A stretch of 8,007 bases of DNA, taken from contig CALGVL010000038.1 of NCBI GenBank assembly GCA_937930165.1, forward strand, positions 1 to 8,007. Direction: 5' to 3'. Made by a program: the position numbers and the translations under genes. The notes beneath the pieces were generated by a model that was not told where the DNA came from, ran no database searches, and worked only from the letters and a program-made list of their open reading frames with translations. This document shows positions 1 through 6,246 of this stretch, piece after piece (positions within the stretch are counted from its first letter, which is position 1; each line of letters opens with the position of its first letter). The stretch comes from an uncultured Acetobacteraceae bacterium (GTDB lineage Bacteria; Pseudomonadota; Alphaproteobacteria; Acetobacterales; Acetobacteraceae).

Positions 1-772
1 AGAGCGAGCCGTCCGGCCCCAACCCGGCCTGAAGCGTCAGATCTGCCCCTGTCGCCGGACCCGCCAGCCGTAGCTCAAGCGAGAGTGGATACTCTCCCAG
101 TCCGAGCAGCACCGGCACCAACCCACCCGCTGCCTCATGCAGGCTGAGCTGGGCCGAAAGCTGGCCGGCCGCCGGGTTTAGGGCGATGTCGGCCTGCGCC
201 CGGCCATCCGCGTCCAGGCGTTGCAGGTCCAGCTTCGCCTGCAAGCTGCCCGAGCGCAGCGCCGCCTGGCCGGACAGCGAGAAGGCCGCCGCCTGTCCTG
301 CCACTGCCGGCTCCAGCTCCAGCCGCTGCACGCCCAGATGGTCGATGGAGATATCCACCGGGAGCTGCGGAAGCTGCGGGAGGCCCCCCTGGGAGGGCTG
401 CTGGGAAGGCTGCGCCGTGTCCGGCTGGCTTTCCGGCAGGCGCAGTACCTGCATCCGCACCGCCTCCAGCTCCGCCAGCCGCACTTCGCCACGCAGCAGG
501 GCAGTGAGCCCGATATTGAGCTTCGCCTGCTCCAGGCTGAGCCACACCCCCTGCGCATCGGAAAGGGTGATCCGCCGGGCGATGGGGGCGGCACGGAAGA
601 CGCCTTCCAGCCCCTCGATATGCAGCCCCGGTATCCGGGATTCCAGTTGGCGTTCGAGCCAGGAGCCGCCGCCCGCGCCGCTGGGGTCCTGCGCTGCTCC
701 GATGGGCACAAGCAAGGGCACGGCACCGAGCAGGCCGAGGCAGAGGAGCAGCAGGAGAGTGAAACGGCGCAT
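1..772 (-). CDS. tamB: TamB, translocation and assembly module inner-membrane subunit (N-terminal part, cut by window edge)
   Basis: TamB spans the periplasm from an inner-membrane anchor and works with the outer-membrane barrel TamA in envelope biogenesis (known for the family). The frame is open for 257 codons from ATG 772 to the left edge with no stop, so the large beta-helical repeat region and the C-terminal DUF490 domain lie outside the window. Residues about 5-24 form a single Leu-rich membrane anchor behind MRRF. Residues 38-112 then follow the usual TamB N-terminal order: WLERQLESRIPGL, an EGLEG turn, ITLSDAQGVWLSLEQAKL, and LLRGEVRLAELEA. A Pro/Gln-rich stretch at about 113-138 interrupts this before VDISIDHLGVQRLEL, and amphipathic beta-repeats begin after it. 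The start lies 3 nt past the tamA stop (TGA ACG ATG) and has no good ribosome binding site, which suggests translation coupled to tamA. The assignment rests on N-terminal architecture plus the tamA neighbour. Confidence 0.9.
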   Translation of the reverse strand, partial: MRRFTLLLLLCLGLLGAVPLLVPIGAAQDPSGAGGGSWLERQLESRIPGLHIEGLEGVFRAAPIARRITLSDAQGVWLSLEQAKLNIGLTALLRGEVRLAELEAVRMQVLRLPESQPDTAQPSQQPSQGGLPQLPQLPVDISIDHLGVQRLELEPAVAGQAAAFSLSGQAALRSGSLQAKLDLQRLDADGRAQADIALNPAAGQLSAQLSLHEAAGGLVPVLLGLGEYPLSLELRLAGPATGADLTLQAGLGPDGSL

Positions 773-775
773 CGT

Positions 776-2671
776 TCAGAAAGCCTGGCCAATGCCGACA
801 TAGAGTCCGTAGCCGGAGGAACCCACCTGCTTCACCAGCGGCACCGCCACATCCGCCCGGATTGGCCCGATCGCCGTGTAGTAGCGCAGCCCGACCCCCA
901 CCCCGACGCGCAGCGTGGCGAAGTCCGGTGCCGAATTCGTGCCGACAGAGCCGGCATCGACGAAGATGGCACCGCCGAAATTCCCGTAGACCCGCTGCCG
1001 TAATTCCAGGCTTGCCTCCACCAGGCTGGCCCCGCCGGCCGGCTTGCCCCGCTCGTCGCGCGGGCCGATCGACTGGTAGTCGTAGCCGCGGACCGAGCCG
1101 CCGCCACCGGCATAGAAGCGCAGGTGCCGCGGCACATCCACCCGTTCCGCCCCGAGCAGCGAGCCCAGCGTCCCGCGCATGGCCAGGATGCTGCGCCGGT
1201 CGCCGAACAGGTCCCAATAGGTGCTTGTGGTCAGGCGTAGCGGCGCGAAGGGAGCGGCGGCCCGGATGCTCCAGGATGGAGTGACGGCGCCGGTGAGCCG
1301 CCAGCCTCTCGCGGGATCCAGCAGGCTGTCCGTCCCGTCATAGCGCCCGCCGAAGGTGATCCCGACGACCTGGTAGGGGGAGAGCTTGCCGTCCGGCGGC
1401 CCGATCTGGCCGAAATCGAAGGTGGGTCCGGCCAGCAGGGCCAATCGCTCCGACAATTGCCTCTCGAAGATGAGGGAGCCGGTGACGGCGTCCCGGTCAT
1501 AGGCTTCCAGTCGTTCCCGCAGCGCGCCGATGCTGGCGATCAGGGTCGTGCGGCCGAAGAAGACGGGCGCGCGCAGGCTGGCATTGGTGCGGTAGGTCAT
1601 GCGGTCGAGGCCGCCGCCGGTGCCGATGCGGGCCACCTCGCCTTCCAGCCGCAGCCGCTCGGAGCGGCCGAAGAGGTTGCGGTGCTCCCAGTAGACGCTG
1701 GCGGAGGGGCCGTAATTGGTCTCGTAGGCTGCGGAGAAACCCACGGCATGGCGGGGCCGCTCCGAGACGGTGAAGGTGGTCGGCAATTGTCCCATCTCGT
1801 TCAGCCGGTCCGCCGCCCGCACCCGGACCGCGTCGAAGGCGCCGAGCGCCATGACATCCTTCCGCGCCCGCTCCAGCCGGTCCGGGCTGTAGGTCTCGCC
1901 GGCGATAAGGCGGGTGGCATAGCGGCGCAGGAAGCGGGGATTGACGTCCACCGTGCCTGCCACATCGGGCGCGGCGAAGGTGGCGACCGGGCCGGGGGCG
2001 ATGGTCCAGGCGACCTCCATGATCCGCCGGTCGTGGAAGACCACGGTCCGCCGCTCCGCGACCGCCACCAGTGGGTGGCCGCCGTCCAGCAGGCGGTTGA
2101 GCAGGGTGCGCTCCGCCTCCAGCACCGGGGCGGCCATGGCCGGGTCGCCTGCCGCCAGGCCGAAGGGCTGCTCCGTCACGGCGGCGACGGCCGCTGCCCC
2201 GTCCGGCGTCGCCGCCCGGACGGTGACGCTGCCGATATGATAGAGCGGGCCGGGATCGGCGATGATCGCGACCGGCACCGGACGCTCCGTGGTCGCTTCC
2301 AGCCGGTCCAGCAGGTCCGGGCTGCCGAGGGGCAGGCCGGCGATCTCGATCCGCACCGTCCCGCCCCAATAGCCCTGGGATTGCAGAGCCTGGGGCAGCC
2401 TATCCCGATCGGCCTGGGCCCGGCTCAGAATGCCAGCGGCGCTGGTGGGCGCCTGGTCCTGCAATTGGGCGAGCCGGGATATGGCGGAGAGCGCCGAATC
2501 GACCGCGCCATTCCCGGTGGGACGGATATCCACCTGATAGGGCAGGACGGATGGCTCCGGTACCGGCTCCGCCGGCTCCTCCGGTTCCACCGGGGGCGGC
2601 TCCTGCGACGCCGCAGGAAGGGCCAGGAGCAGCAGCAGCGCGGGGAGGAGGCGGCAGAGATTTCGCAACAC
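776..2671 (-). CDS. tamA: TamA, Omp85-family outer-membrane translocation and assembly factor
   Basis: TamA is an outer-membrane Omp85 barrel with periplasmic POTRA domains that pairs with TamB. The 631-residue product has a signal peptide at 1-22 (Leu-rich core, AAS/Q junction) and an acidic Pro/Glu-rich linker at about 24-43. Three POTRA-like units follow, at about 45-111, 132-228 and 230-306; the last contains AGETYSPDRLERARKDVMALGAFDAV in the expected place. The barrel covers about 308-631. Family marks in it are the YWEHRNLFGRSERL strand (327-340), LDPARGWRL (451-459), the lid-loop VRGY motif (527-530), GNFGGAIFVDAGSV (563-575), GPIRADVAVPL (602-612) and a C-terminal Phe as in outer-membrane proteins. 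The chosen start is GTG 2671, placed just before the signal peptide; TTG at 2668 is an alternative. The ribosome site is weak. BamA is unlikely because only three POTRA units are present and tamB follows directly. Confidence 0.95.
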   Translation of the reverse strand: MLRNLCRLLPALLLLLALPAASQEPPPVEPEEPAEPVPEPSVLPYQVDIRPTGNGAVDSALSAISRLAQLQDQAPTSAAGILSRAQADRDRLPQALQSQGYWGGTVRIEIAGLPLGSPDLLDRLEATTERPVPVAIIADPGPLYHIGSVTVRAATPDGAAAVAAVTEQPFGLAAGDPAMAAPVLEAERTLLNRLLDGGHPLVAVAERRTVVFHDRRIMEVAWTIAPGPVATFAAPDVAGTVDVNPRFLRRYATRLIAGETYSPDRLERARKDVMALGAFDAVRVRAADRLNEMGQLPTTFTVSERPRHAVGFSAAYETNYGPSASVYWEHRNLFGRSERLRLEGEVARIGTGGGLDRMTYRTNASLRAPVFFGRTTLIASIGALRERLEAYDRDAVTGSLIFERQLSERLALLAGPTFDFGQIGPPDGKLSPYQVVGITFGGRYDGTDSLLDPARGWRLTGAVTPSWSIRAAAPFAPLRLTTSTYWDLFGDRRSILAMRGTLGSLLGAERVDVPRHLRFYAGGGGSVRGYDYQSIGPRDERGKPAGGASLVEASLELRQRVYGNFGGAIFVDAGSVGTNSAPDFATLRVGVGVGLRYYTAIGPIRADVAVPLVKQVGSSGYGLYVGIGQAF

Positions 2672-2680
2672 GAATCCGAA

Positions 2681-2691
2681 AGCAATTTGCT
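2681..2691. promoter_or_regulatory. Perfect 11-bp dyad upstream of tamA
   Basis: AGCAA-T-TTGCT is a perfect inverted repeat with a one-base centre, 9 nt upstream of the tamA GTG. It is unusually AT-rich for this region. It could be a repressor half-site pair or part of a promoter for tamA, but its size is also compatible with chance. The regulatory role is inferred only from position. Confidence 0.25.
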
Positions 2692-2708
2692 CCCCCGGGG
2701 TTCCCGGT

Positions 2709-2737
2709 GGGGGGGCGGGGGTGGCGGGGAGGGCGGG
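2709..2737 (+). other. Candidate G-quadruplex in the tamA / M20 divergent region
   Basis: Five G runs of 7, 5, 4, 3 and 3 residues (2709-2715, 2717-2721, 2726-2729, 2731-2733, 2735-2737) are separated by loops of 1, 4, 1 and 1 nt. This satisfies the G3+N1-7 quadruplex rule with one run to spare. It lies on the coding strand of the M20 gene, upstream of its start, and on the template side for tamA. An effect on transcription is inference. Confidence 0.5.
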
Positions 2738-2744
2738 CGCCCTC

Positions 2745-2750
2745 TACCCT
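2745..2750 (+). promoter_or_regulatory. Possible -10 element of a leaderless M20 transcript
   Basis: TACCCT fits the TANNNT core of a -10 element and lies at -12 to -7 relative to the A of ATG 2757. A transcript from here would start at or next to the start codon. No Shine-Dalgarno sequence precedes the ATG, which agrees with this reading. Without a visible -35 the evidence is thin. Confidence 0.25.
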
Positions 2751-2756
2751 TATGGC

Positions 2757-3917
2757 ATGGATCCGAAGCTTGCCGAGACTCTCACCCGGTGGCGCCGCCA
2801 CCTGCATGCCAATCCTGGCCTGACCCTGCATGAGGGCCCGACCGCCGCCTTCGTTGCCGAGCAATTGCGGGCAATGGGCGTGGAAGTGACCGAGGGGGTC
2901 GGCGGCCATGGCGTGGTTGGTACCATCCGGCGCGGCGGCAAGGGCGGCGCCTCCAACCGCTCGGTCGGGCTGCGCGCCGACATGGACGCGCTGCCGATCC
3001 AGGAACTGAACACGGACCTGCCGCACCGTTCCACCGTTCCCGGCGTGATGCATGCCTGCGGCCATGACGGGCACACCGCGGCGCTGCTCGGCGCCGCCGC
3101 GCTGCTGACGGCGGACAGCTCCTGGACCGGGACGGTGCAGCTCGTCTTCCAGCCGGCGGAGGAGGGCGGCGGCGGCGCCAAGTCCATGATCGCCGACGGA
3201 CTGTTCCAGCGTTTCCCGATGGAGCGCATCTTCGGCTGGCACAATTGGCCCGGCCTGCCCGCCGGCACCATCGCGGTGCATGACTGCGCGGTGATGGCCG
3301 CCGCCGCCCGCTTCGAGATCACTTTCGAGGGCCATGCAGGCCATGCCGCCCTGCCGCATCTGACGCGCGACCCGATGATCGGCGCCGGGCATTGCATCGT
3401 CGGGCTGCAATCCATCGTAGCGCGCAATGTGGATCCGCTGGATGCCGGCGTGATCAGCGTGACCATCGCCGAGGCCGGGGAGGCGCAGAACCAGGTTCCC
3501 AAGCGTGCCGTGCTGAAGGGCACGCTGCGCTTCCTGCGCGAGGAGACCGGCGAGATGCTGGTGGACGGCCTGCACCGCGTGGCCCAGGGCATCGCCGCTG
3601 CCTTCCAGCTCAAGTCCGAGGTGGTGATCCGCCGCGGCGTGACGGTCACGGCCAACCACCCGGCGGAGCGCGAACTGGCCGCCGCGGCCGCCGGCGCCGT
3701 GACGGAGCTGCGTCGCGACATGCTCCCGGCCATGACTGGCGAGGATTTCTCCTGGTTCCTGAAGGAGGTGCCGGGTGCCTTCGTCTGGATCGGCAACGGC
3801 CCGGCCGAGGGCGGCCGCGAGCTGCACAACCCGAATTACGACTTCAACGACGCGATCCTGCCGACCGCCAGCACTTGGCTGGCCGAGGTCGCCAAGCGCG
3901 CCCTGAGCGGCGGCTGA
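2757..3917 (+). CDS. M20 family metallopeptidase, amidohydrolase of the hippurate hydrolase / IAA-amino acid hydrolase type
   Basis: Members of this family are cytosolic, two-metal enzymes that cleave N-acyl amino acids or related amides to an amino acid and a carboxylate. The 386-residue product has the usual length and order: RRHLHANPGL (14-22), LRADMDALPIQE (72-83), MHACGHDGHTA (98-108), VFQPAEEGGGGA (130-141), a dimerisation domain at about 185-295 with FEGHAGHAALPHLTRDPM, then MTGEDFSWFL (326-335) and LHNPNYDFND (356-365). By family comparison C101, H103, E136, H162 and H357 are the metal ligands and E135 is the catalytic base, so all key residues are present. There is no signal peptide. 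ATG 2757 is preferred. An in-frame GTG at 2721 would add 12 residues encoded within the G-rich tract and unlike the family N-terminus. The true substrate cannot be read from the sequence. The gene stands alone, divergent from tamA. Confidence 0.93.
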   Translation: MDPKLAETLTRWRRHLHANPGLTLHEGPTAAFVAEQLRAMGVEVTEGVGGHGVVGTIRRGGKGGASNRSVGLRADMDALPIQELNTDLPHRSTVPGVMHACGHDGHTAALLGAAALLTADSSWTGTVQLVFQPAEEGGGGAKSMIADGLFQRFPMERIFGWHNWPGLPAGTIAVHDCAVMAAAARFEITFEGHAGHAALPHLTRDPMIGAGHCIVGLQSIVARNVDPLDAGVISVTIAEAGEAQNQVPKRAVLKGTLRFLREETGEMLVDGLHRVAQGIAAAFQLKSEVVIRRGVTVTANHPAERELAAAAAGAVTELRRDMLPAMTGEDFSWFLKEVPGAFVWIGNGPAEGGRELHNPNYDFNDAILPTASTWLAEVAKRALSGG

Positions 3918-3932
3918 GCCGGCCGGCGCAGG

Positions 3933-4574
3933 CTACTCGACCCAGCCCTGCGCCACCCCGCCACCCACCAGCGGACAGGCGCAGGGCGTCCCGACCGGGG
4001 CCTCCGGAGTGATCGGGCAGATATAGGGCTCGGCGTTGCAGCTATTCCCATAAGCCCGGACGCCGTAGGGGGTGACGACGACCGGCAGGCCGACGACCGG
4101 CGCCAGGACGCCGAAGCCGTGGACGCCCGCGCTCAGCCGCGCGCGATGGCCGAAGCCGGGATGATGGTGCCAAGTGCCGTCATGGCCCCTCCGCCAGATC
4201 TCCGGGCCGCGGAAGCCGCCGCCCCGCAATGGCGGAACGGGCTTGCCGGTCAGGGGCGGCAGCGCCGTGCCGCGCAGCGGTGGGATGCCGGGAACGGACC
4301 GGAGGAAGTTGCGGCCGCCGCGCAGCGCGGCCGGATTGCCCAGGCGGAGGACTAGGCCGGCATGCCTGCCCCGCGGGCCTGGAGCAGCGATGAAGTCGCC
4401 ATGAAAGGACGGGATACCCGTTCCGCGCATGGCGCCGAAGCCGCCATGGAACCGGGCCGTGCCGCCACCTCCGCTGCCGCCTCCGCCGCGCGCCTGCGCG
4501 GCAAAGGGCGCGGCCATGGCAAGGGCAGCCGCCAGGAGCGCGAGGCGGGGGAGGGGATGGATGCCGGGGGGCAT
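3933..4574 (-). CDS. Secreted Gly/His/Pro-rich protein with a cysteine-rich C-terminus, function unknown
   Basis: I do not recognise a named family for the whole protein. From ATG 4574 the 213-residue product starts with a clear signal peptide (Leu/Ala core at 11-27, cleavage near AQA/RG at 28). A Gly-rich mature N-terminus (29-60) follows. Next is a period-8 repeat at 97-120 with the core PPLRG, PPLTG, PPLRG, and then a His-rich patch (HHHPGFGH, 136-143). The C-terminus has four cysteines (C179, C186, C198, C200) in the pattern C-x6-C-P-x11-C-x-C followed by Gly-rich residues and GWVE. Similar short Cys tails occur in small exported alphaproteobacterial proteins as I recall them, but that link is unverified. 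The start is fixed by AGGAGA at 4588-4583, 8 nt before the ATG. The open frame extends upstream to 4787 without signal-peptide character, so that longer start is rejected. It converges on the M20 gene with a 15-nt gap and no evident terminator. Confidence 0.75.
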   Translation of the reverse strand: MPPGIHPLPRLALLAAALAMAAPFAAQARGGGGSGGGGTARFHGGFGAMRGTGIPSFHGDFIAAPGPRGRHAGLVLRLGNPAALRGGRNFLRSVPGIPPLRGTALPPLTGKPVPPLRGGGFRGPEIWRRGHDGTWHHHPGFGHRARLSAGVHGFGVLAPVVGLPVVVTPYGVRAYGNSCNAEPYICPITPEAPVGTPCACPLVGGGVAQGWVE

Positions 4575-4589
4575 GGCGGCGGTCTCCTG

Positions 4590-4609
4590 CGGCAGCGGTC
4601 CGGCTGCCG
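4590..4609. repeat. Perfect 7-bp inverted repeat upstream of the secreted protein gene
   Basis: CGGCAGC and GCTGCCG are separated by a 6-nt loop. On the minus strand the hairpin would end one base before the AGGAGA ribosome site of the secreted protein gene. No T run follows on either strand, so it is not a standard terminator. It could shape ribosome access, or be chance in GC-rich DNA. Confidence 0.35.
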
Positions 4610-4665
4610 GAGCACGGATATGTGGAGAGCCGCCAGTCCCCCTCCCGCCCGATCGCCGCGATGTG

Positions 4666-5691
4666 TCAGCCAGTGCTGGCCCGCGCTGCGCGCCATTCCT
4701 TCCAGCCCGGCCGGTCGCCAAGGCTCTCCGCGTGGTACACTCCGCGTGCCACGGCCCGGGCCAAGGTGTCCGCCGCCAGATGCCCAAGCCGCGCCAGCAT
4801 GGCCGGACCGGTCAGCGGCACCCGGCCGGTGGCGAGCACGAACACCGAATCGCCGTCGAAGGGCGTGTGGATCGGCCGGATCGCCCGCGCCAGCCCGTCC
4901 TGCGCCATGATGGCGAGGCGCTGCGCCTCCGCCTTGGTCAGCGCCGCATTCACCGCCACCACGGCGATGGTGGTGTTGGCCATCGGGTTGACGGCAAAGC
5001 CCGGGGGCAGGGGCATCTCGGCCTCACCGCGCCAATCCGCCGGGGGCGGGCCGAGGCCGCCGAACTCCTCCCCCATCTCCAGCGGCCAGGCCCAGAAGCG
5101 GTCGCTGCCGGGCAGGGTCACGTTGCCGAAGCTGTTCACCGCAACGAGGGCGCCGATCTGCAACCCGTCCCCGGTGATGCAACTGGCGCTGCCGAGCCCG
5201 CCTTTCAGCGCCCCCGCCCTGGCGCCCAGCCCGGCCCCGGCATTGCCGAGGGCGAAGTCCCGCCCCGCCGCCTCCAGCGCGCGCCGGCCGAGCGCGTTAT
5301 AGGGTGGCGCCTCGCCCCAGGCCTTGTCGCCGCCATTCGTCAGGTCGAAGAGGATGGCGCTGAGCACCACCGGGACGGTGGCGCCGCCGAACTGCACCCC
5401 GCGTCCCCGCGCGCCCAGCACGGCGCAGACGCCGCCCGCCGCATCCAGCCCATACATGGACCCGCCGGAGAGGACGATGGCATCCGCCTCATTCCCGATG
5501 GCGGTGGGGTCGAGCGCCTGGATGTTCAGCGTGCCCGGCGCGCCGCCCCGGATATCCGCCGCGGCCGTGCAGCGTTCCTCCGGCATGATGACGGTTGTGC
5601 CGGAGCGGAGACCATGGTCCTCGGCATTGCCGACCAGGATACCATCCACATCGGTGATGAGGTTACGCGGGCCGGGGGTGATGCTGGTCAT
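4666..5691 (-). CDS. P1 (S58/DmpA) family self-processing peptidase
   Basis: S58 enzymes (DmpA, BapA, ThnT) are Ntn-type hydrolases. They cut their own chain to free an N-terminal Ser or Thr nucleophile and then act as aminopeptidases or amidases on small peptides. The 341-residue product has the family order: GILVGNAED (17-25), TAAADIRGGAPGT (42-54), DAIVLSGGSMYGLDAAGGV (70-88), GGLGSAS (164-170), GALVAVNSFGNV (180-191) and ANTTIAVVAVNAALTKAEA (238-256). In the last segment the processing bond is most likely N239-T240, making T240 the nucleophile. This gives chains of about 239 and 102 residues. There is no signal peptide, so it is probably cytosolic. The ATG 5691 start is supported by GGAAGG at 5704-5699, 7 nt upstream, and by a perfect TATAAT at 5717-5712. 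The natural substrate is unknown. Confidence 0.92.
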   Translation of the reverse strand: MTSITPGPRNLITDVDGILVGNAEDHGLRSGTTVIMPEERCTAAADIRGGAPGTLNIQALDPTAIGNEADAIVLSGGSMYGLDAAGGVCAVLGARGRGVQFGGATVPVVLSAILFDLTNGGDKAWGEAPPYNALGRRALEAAGRDFALGNAGAGLGARAGALKGGLGSASCITGDGLQIGALVAVNSFGNVTLPGSDRFWAWPLEMGEEFGGLGPPPADWRGEAEMPLPPGFAVNPMANTTIAVVAVNAALTKAEAQRLAIMAQDGLARAIRPIHTPFDGDSVFVLATGRVPLTGPAMLARLGHLAADTLARAVARGVYHAESLGDRPGWKEWRAARASTG

Positions 5692-5698
5692 GCGCGGG

Positions 5699-5717
5699 CC
5701 TTCCAGATGGTATTATA
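5699..5717 (-). promoter_or_regulatory. -10 box and ribosome site of the S58 peptidase gene
   Basis: On the minus strand a perfect TATAAT (5717-5712) lies seven bases before GGAAGG (5704-5699), which is 7 nt before the ATG. Initiation about 7 nt past the -10 would leave a leader of only about 14 nt that begins at the ribosome site. No -35 hexamer is seen at 16-18 nt spacing. The same AT patch offers TATTAT (5711-5716) on the plus strand for the divergent GNAT gene. Confidence 0.5.
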
Positions 5718-5742
5718 ACCCATAGCGCGAGTTGGGGGTGGA

Positions 5743-6246
5743 ATGGAGTCATCCACGCGCTGGCGCCCGATGCGGGCAGCCGACCTGCCGGCGGTGGCGG
5801 CGCTTGCCGACGCGATCCATGCCGAACACCCGGAAGATGCCGCGGTCTTCGCCGAGCGGCTTGCGCTGCACCCCGCCGGCTGCCTGGTGCTGGGTGACGA
5901 GGGCGGCATCCGTGGCTATGCCATCGCGCATCCCTGGACTGCCGCCGCCCCCCCGGCACTGGACACCCTGCTCGGCCGCCTGCCGACGCGGCCGGATGCC
6001 TTCCACCTGCACGACATCGCGCTGGATCTGTCGGCGCGGGGCAGGGGGCATGCGGCGGCGGTGCTCGCGGCGCTGCTCGGCCATGCGACGGTACTGGGGC
6101 TGCCGCGCCTCACCCTCGTCGCCGTGGCGGGAACCGCCGGATACTGGCAGCGCCAGGGCTTTCGCCCCATCCCGTCGCGCGCCCCTGGGGCGCTGGAGAG
6201 CTACGGTCCCGGCAGCACCTTCATGGCGCGACCGCTGTCCGGCTGA
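5743..6246 (+). CDS. GNAT family N-acetyltransferase
   Basis: GNAT enzymes move an acetyl group from acetyl-CoA to an amine on a small molecule or protein. The 167-residue product has normal single-domain length. Strand 1 is WRPMRAADLPAVAALADAI (7-25). Motif A runs through LHDIALDLSARGRGHAAAVL (89-108), and R99-G100-R101-G102-H103-A104 fits the CoA pyrophosphate-binding Q/R-x-x-G-x-G/A loop. LTLVAVAGTAGYWQRQGFRP (123-142) forms motif B, with Y134 in the usual catalytic-Tyr place and the YWQRQGF signature. ATG 5743 keeps strand 1 whole, while Met10 (5770) would cut into it. The ribosome site is poor (a GGGGG run 4 nt before the ATG). The gene is divergent from the S58 peptidase and overlaps the next gene tail to tail. 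The acceptor substrate cannot be predicted. Confidence 0.88.
   Translation: MESSTRWRPMRAADLPAVAALADAIHAEHPEDAAVFAERLALHPAGCLVLGDEGGIRGYAIAHPWTAAAPPALDTLLGRLPTRPDAFHLHDIALDLSARGRGHAAAVLAALLGHATVLGLPRLTLVAVAGTAGYWQRQGFRPIPSRAPGALESYGPGSTFMARPLSG

Noticed and set aside
135..1217. 360-codon frame and smaller frames overlapping tamB and the end of tamA
   Set aside because: Low-complexity Ala/Gly/Arg composition. The tamB and tamA frames carry the family motifs through the same bases.
2693..2700. CCCCGGGG palindrome upstream of tamA as an operator
   Set aside because: Such short G/C palindromes are expected often by chance in DNA of this composition.
1457..2833. 458-codon open frame on the plus strand opposite tamA
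   Set aside because: Its product is Gly/Arg/Asp-rich with no recognisable motif, and it lies antisense to a well-supported Omp85 gene. GC-rich codon use opens such frames by chance.
2400..3827. 475-codon open frame on the minus strand opposite the M20 gene
   Set aside because: It is a mirror of the amidohydrolase codons, His/Gly/Arg-rich, without domain features, and it would also overlap tamA.
3918..3932. Terminator between the convergent M20 and secreted-protein genes
   Set aside because: Only a 4-bp AGCC/GGCT pair with a long loop is present and there is no T tract on either strand.
4669..4680. GCCAG-TG-CTGGC dyad as a terminator of the peptidase gene
   Set aside because: It lies within the last codons, its 2-nt centre cannot form a normal loop, and no T run follows.
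4429..5718. 429-codon open frame on the plus strand opposite the peptidase
   Set aside because: Arg/Ala/Pro-rich shadow of the S58 gene, whose motifs and ribosome site are clear on the other strand.
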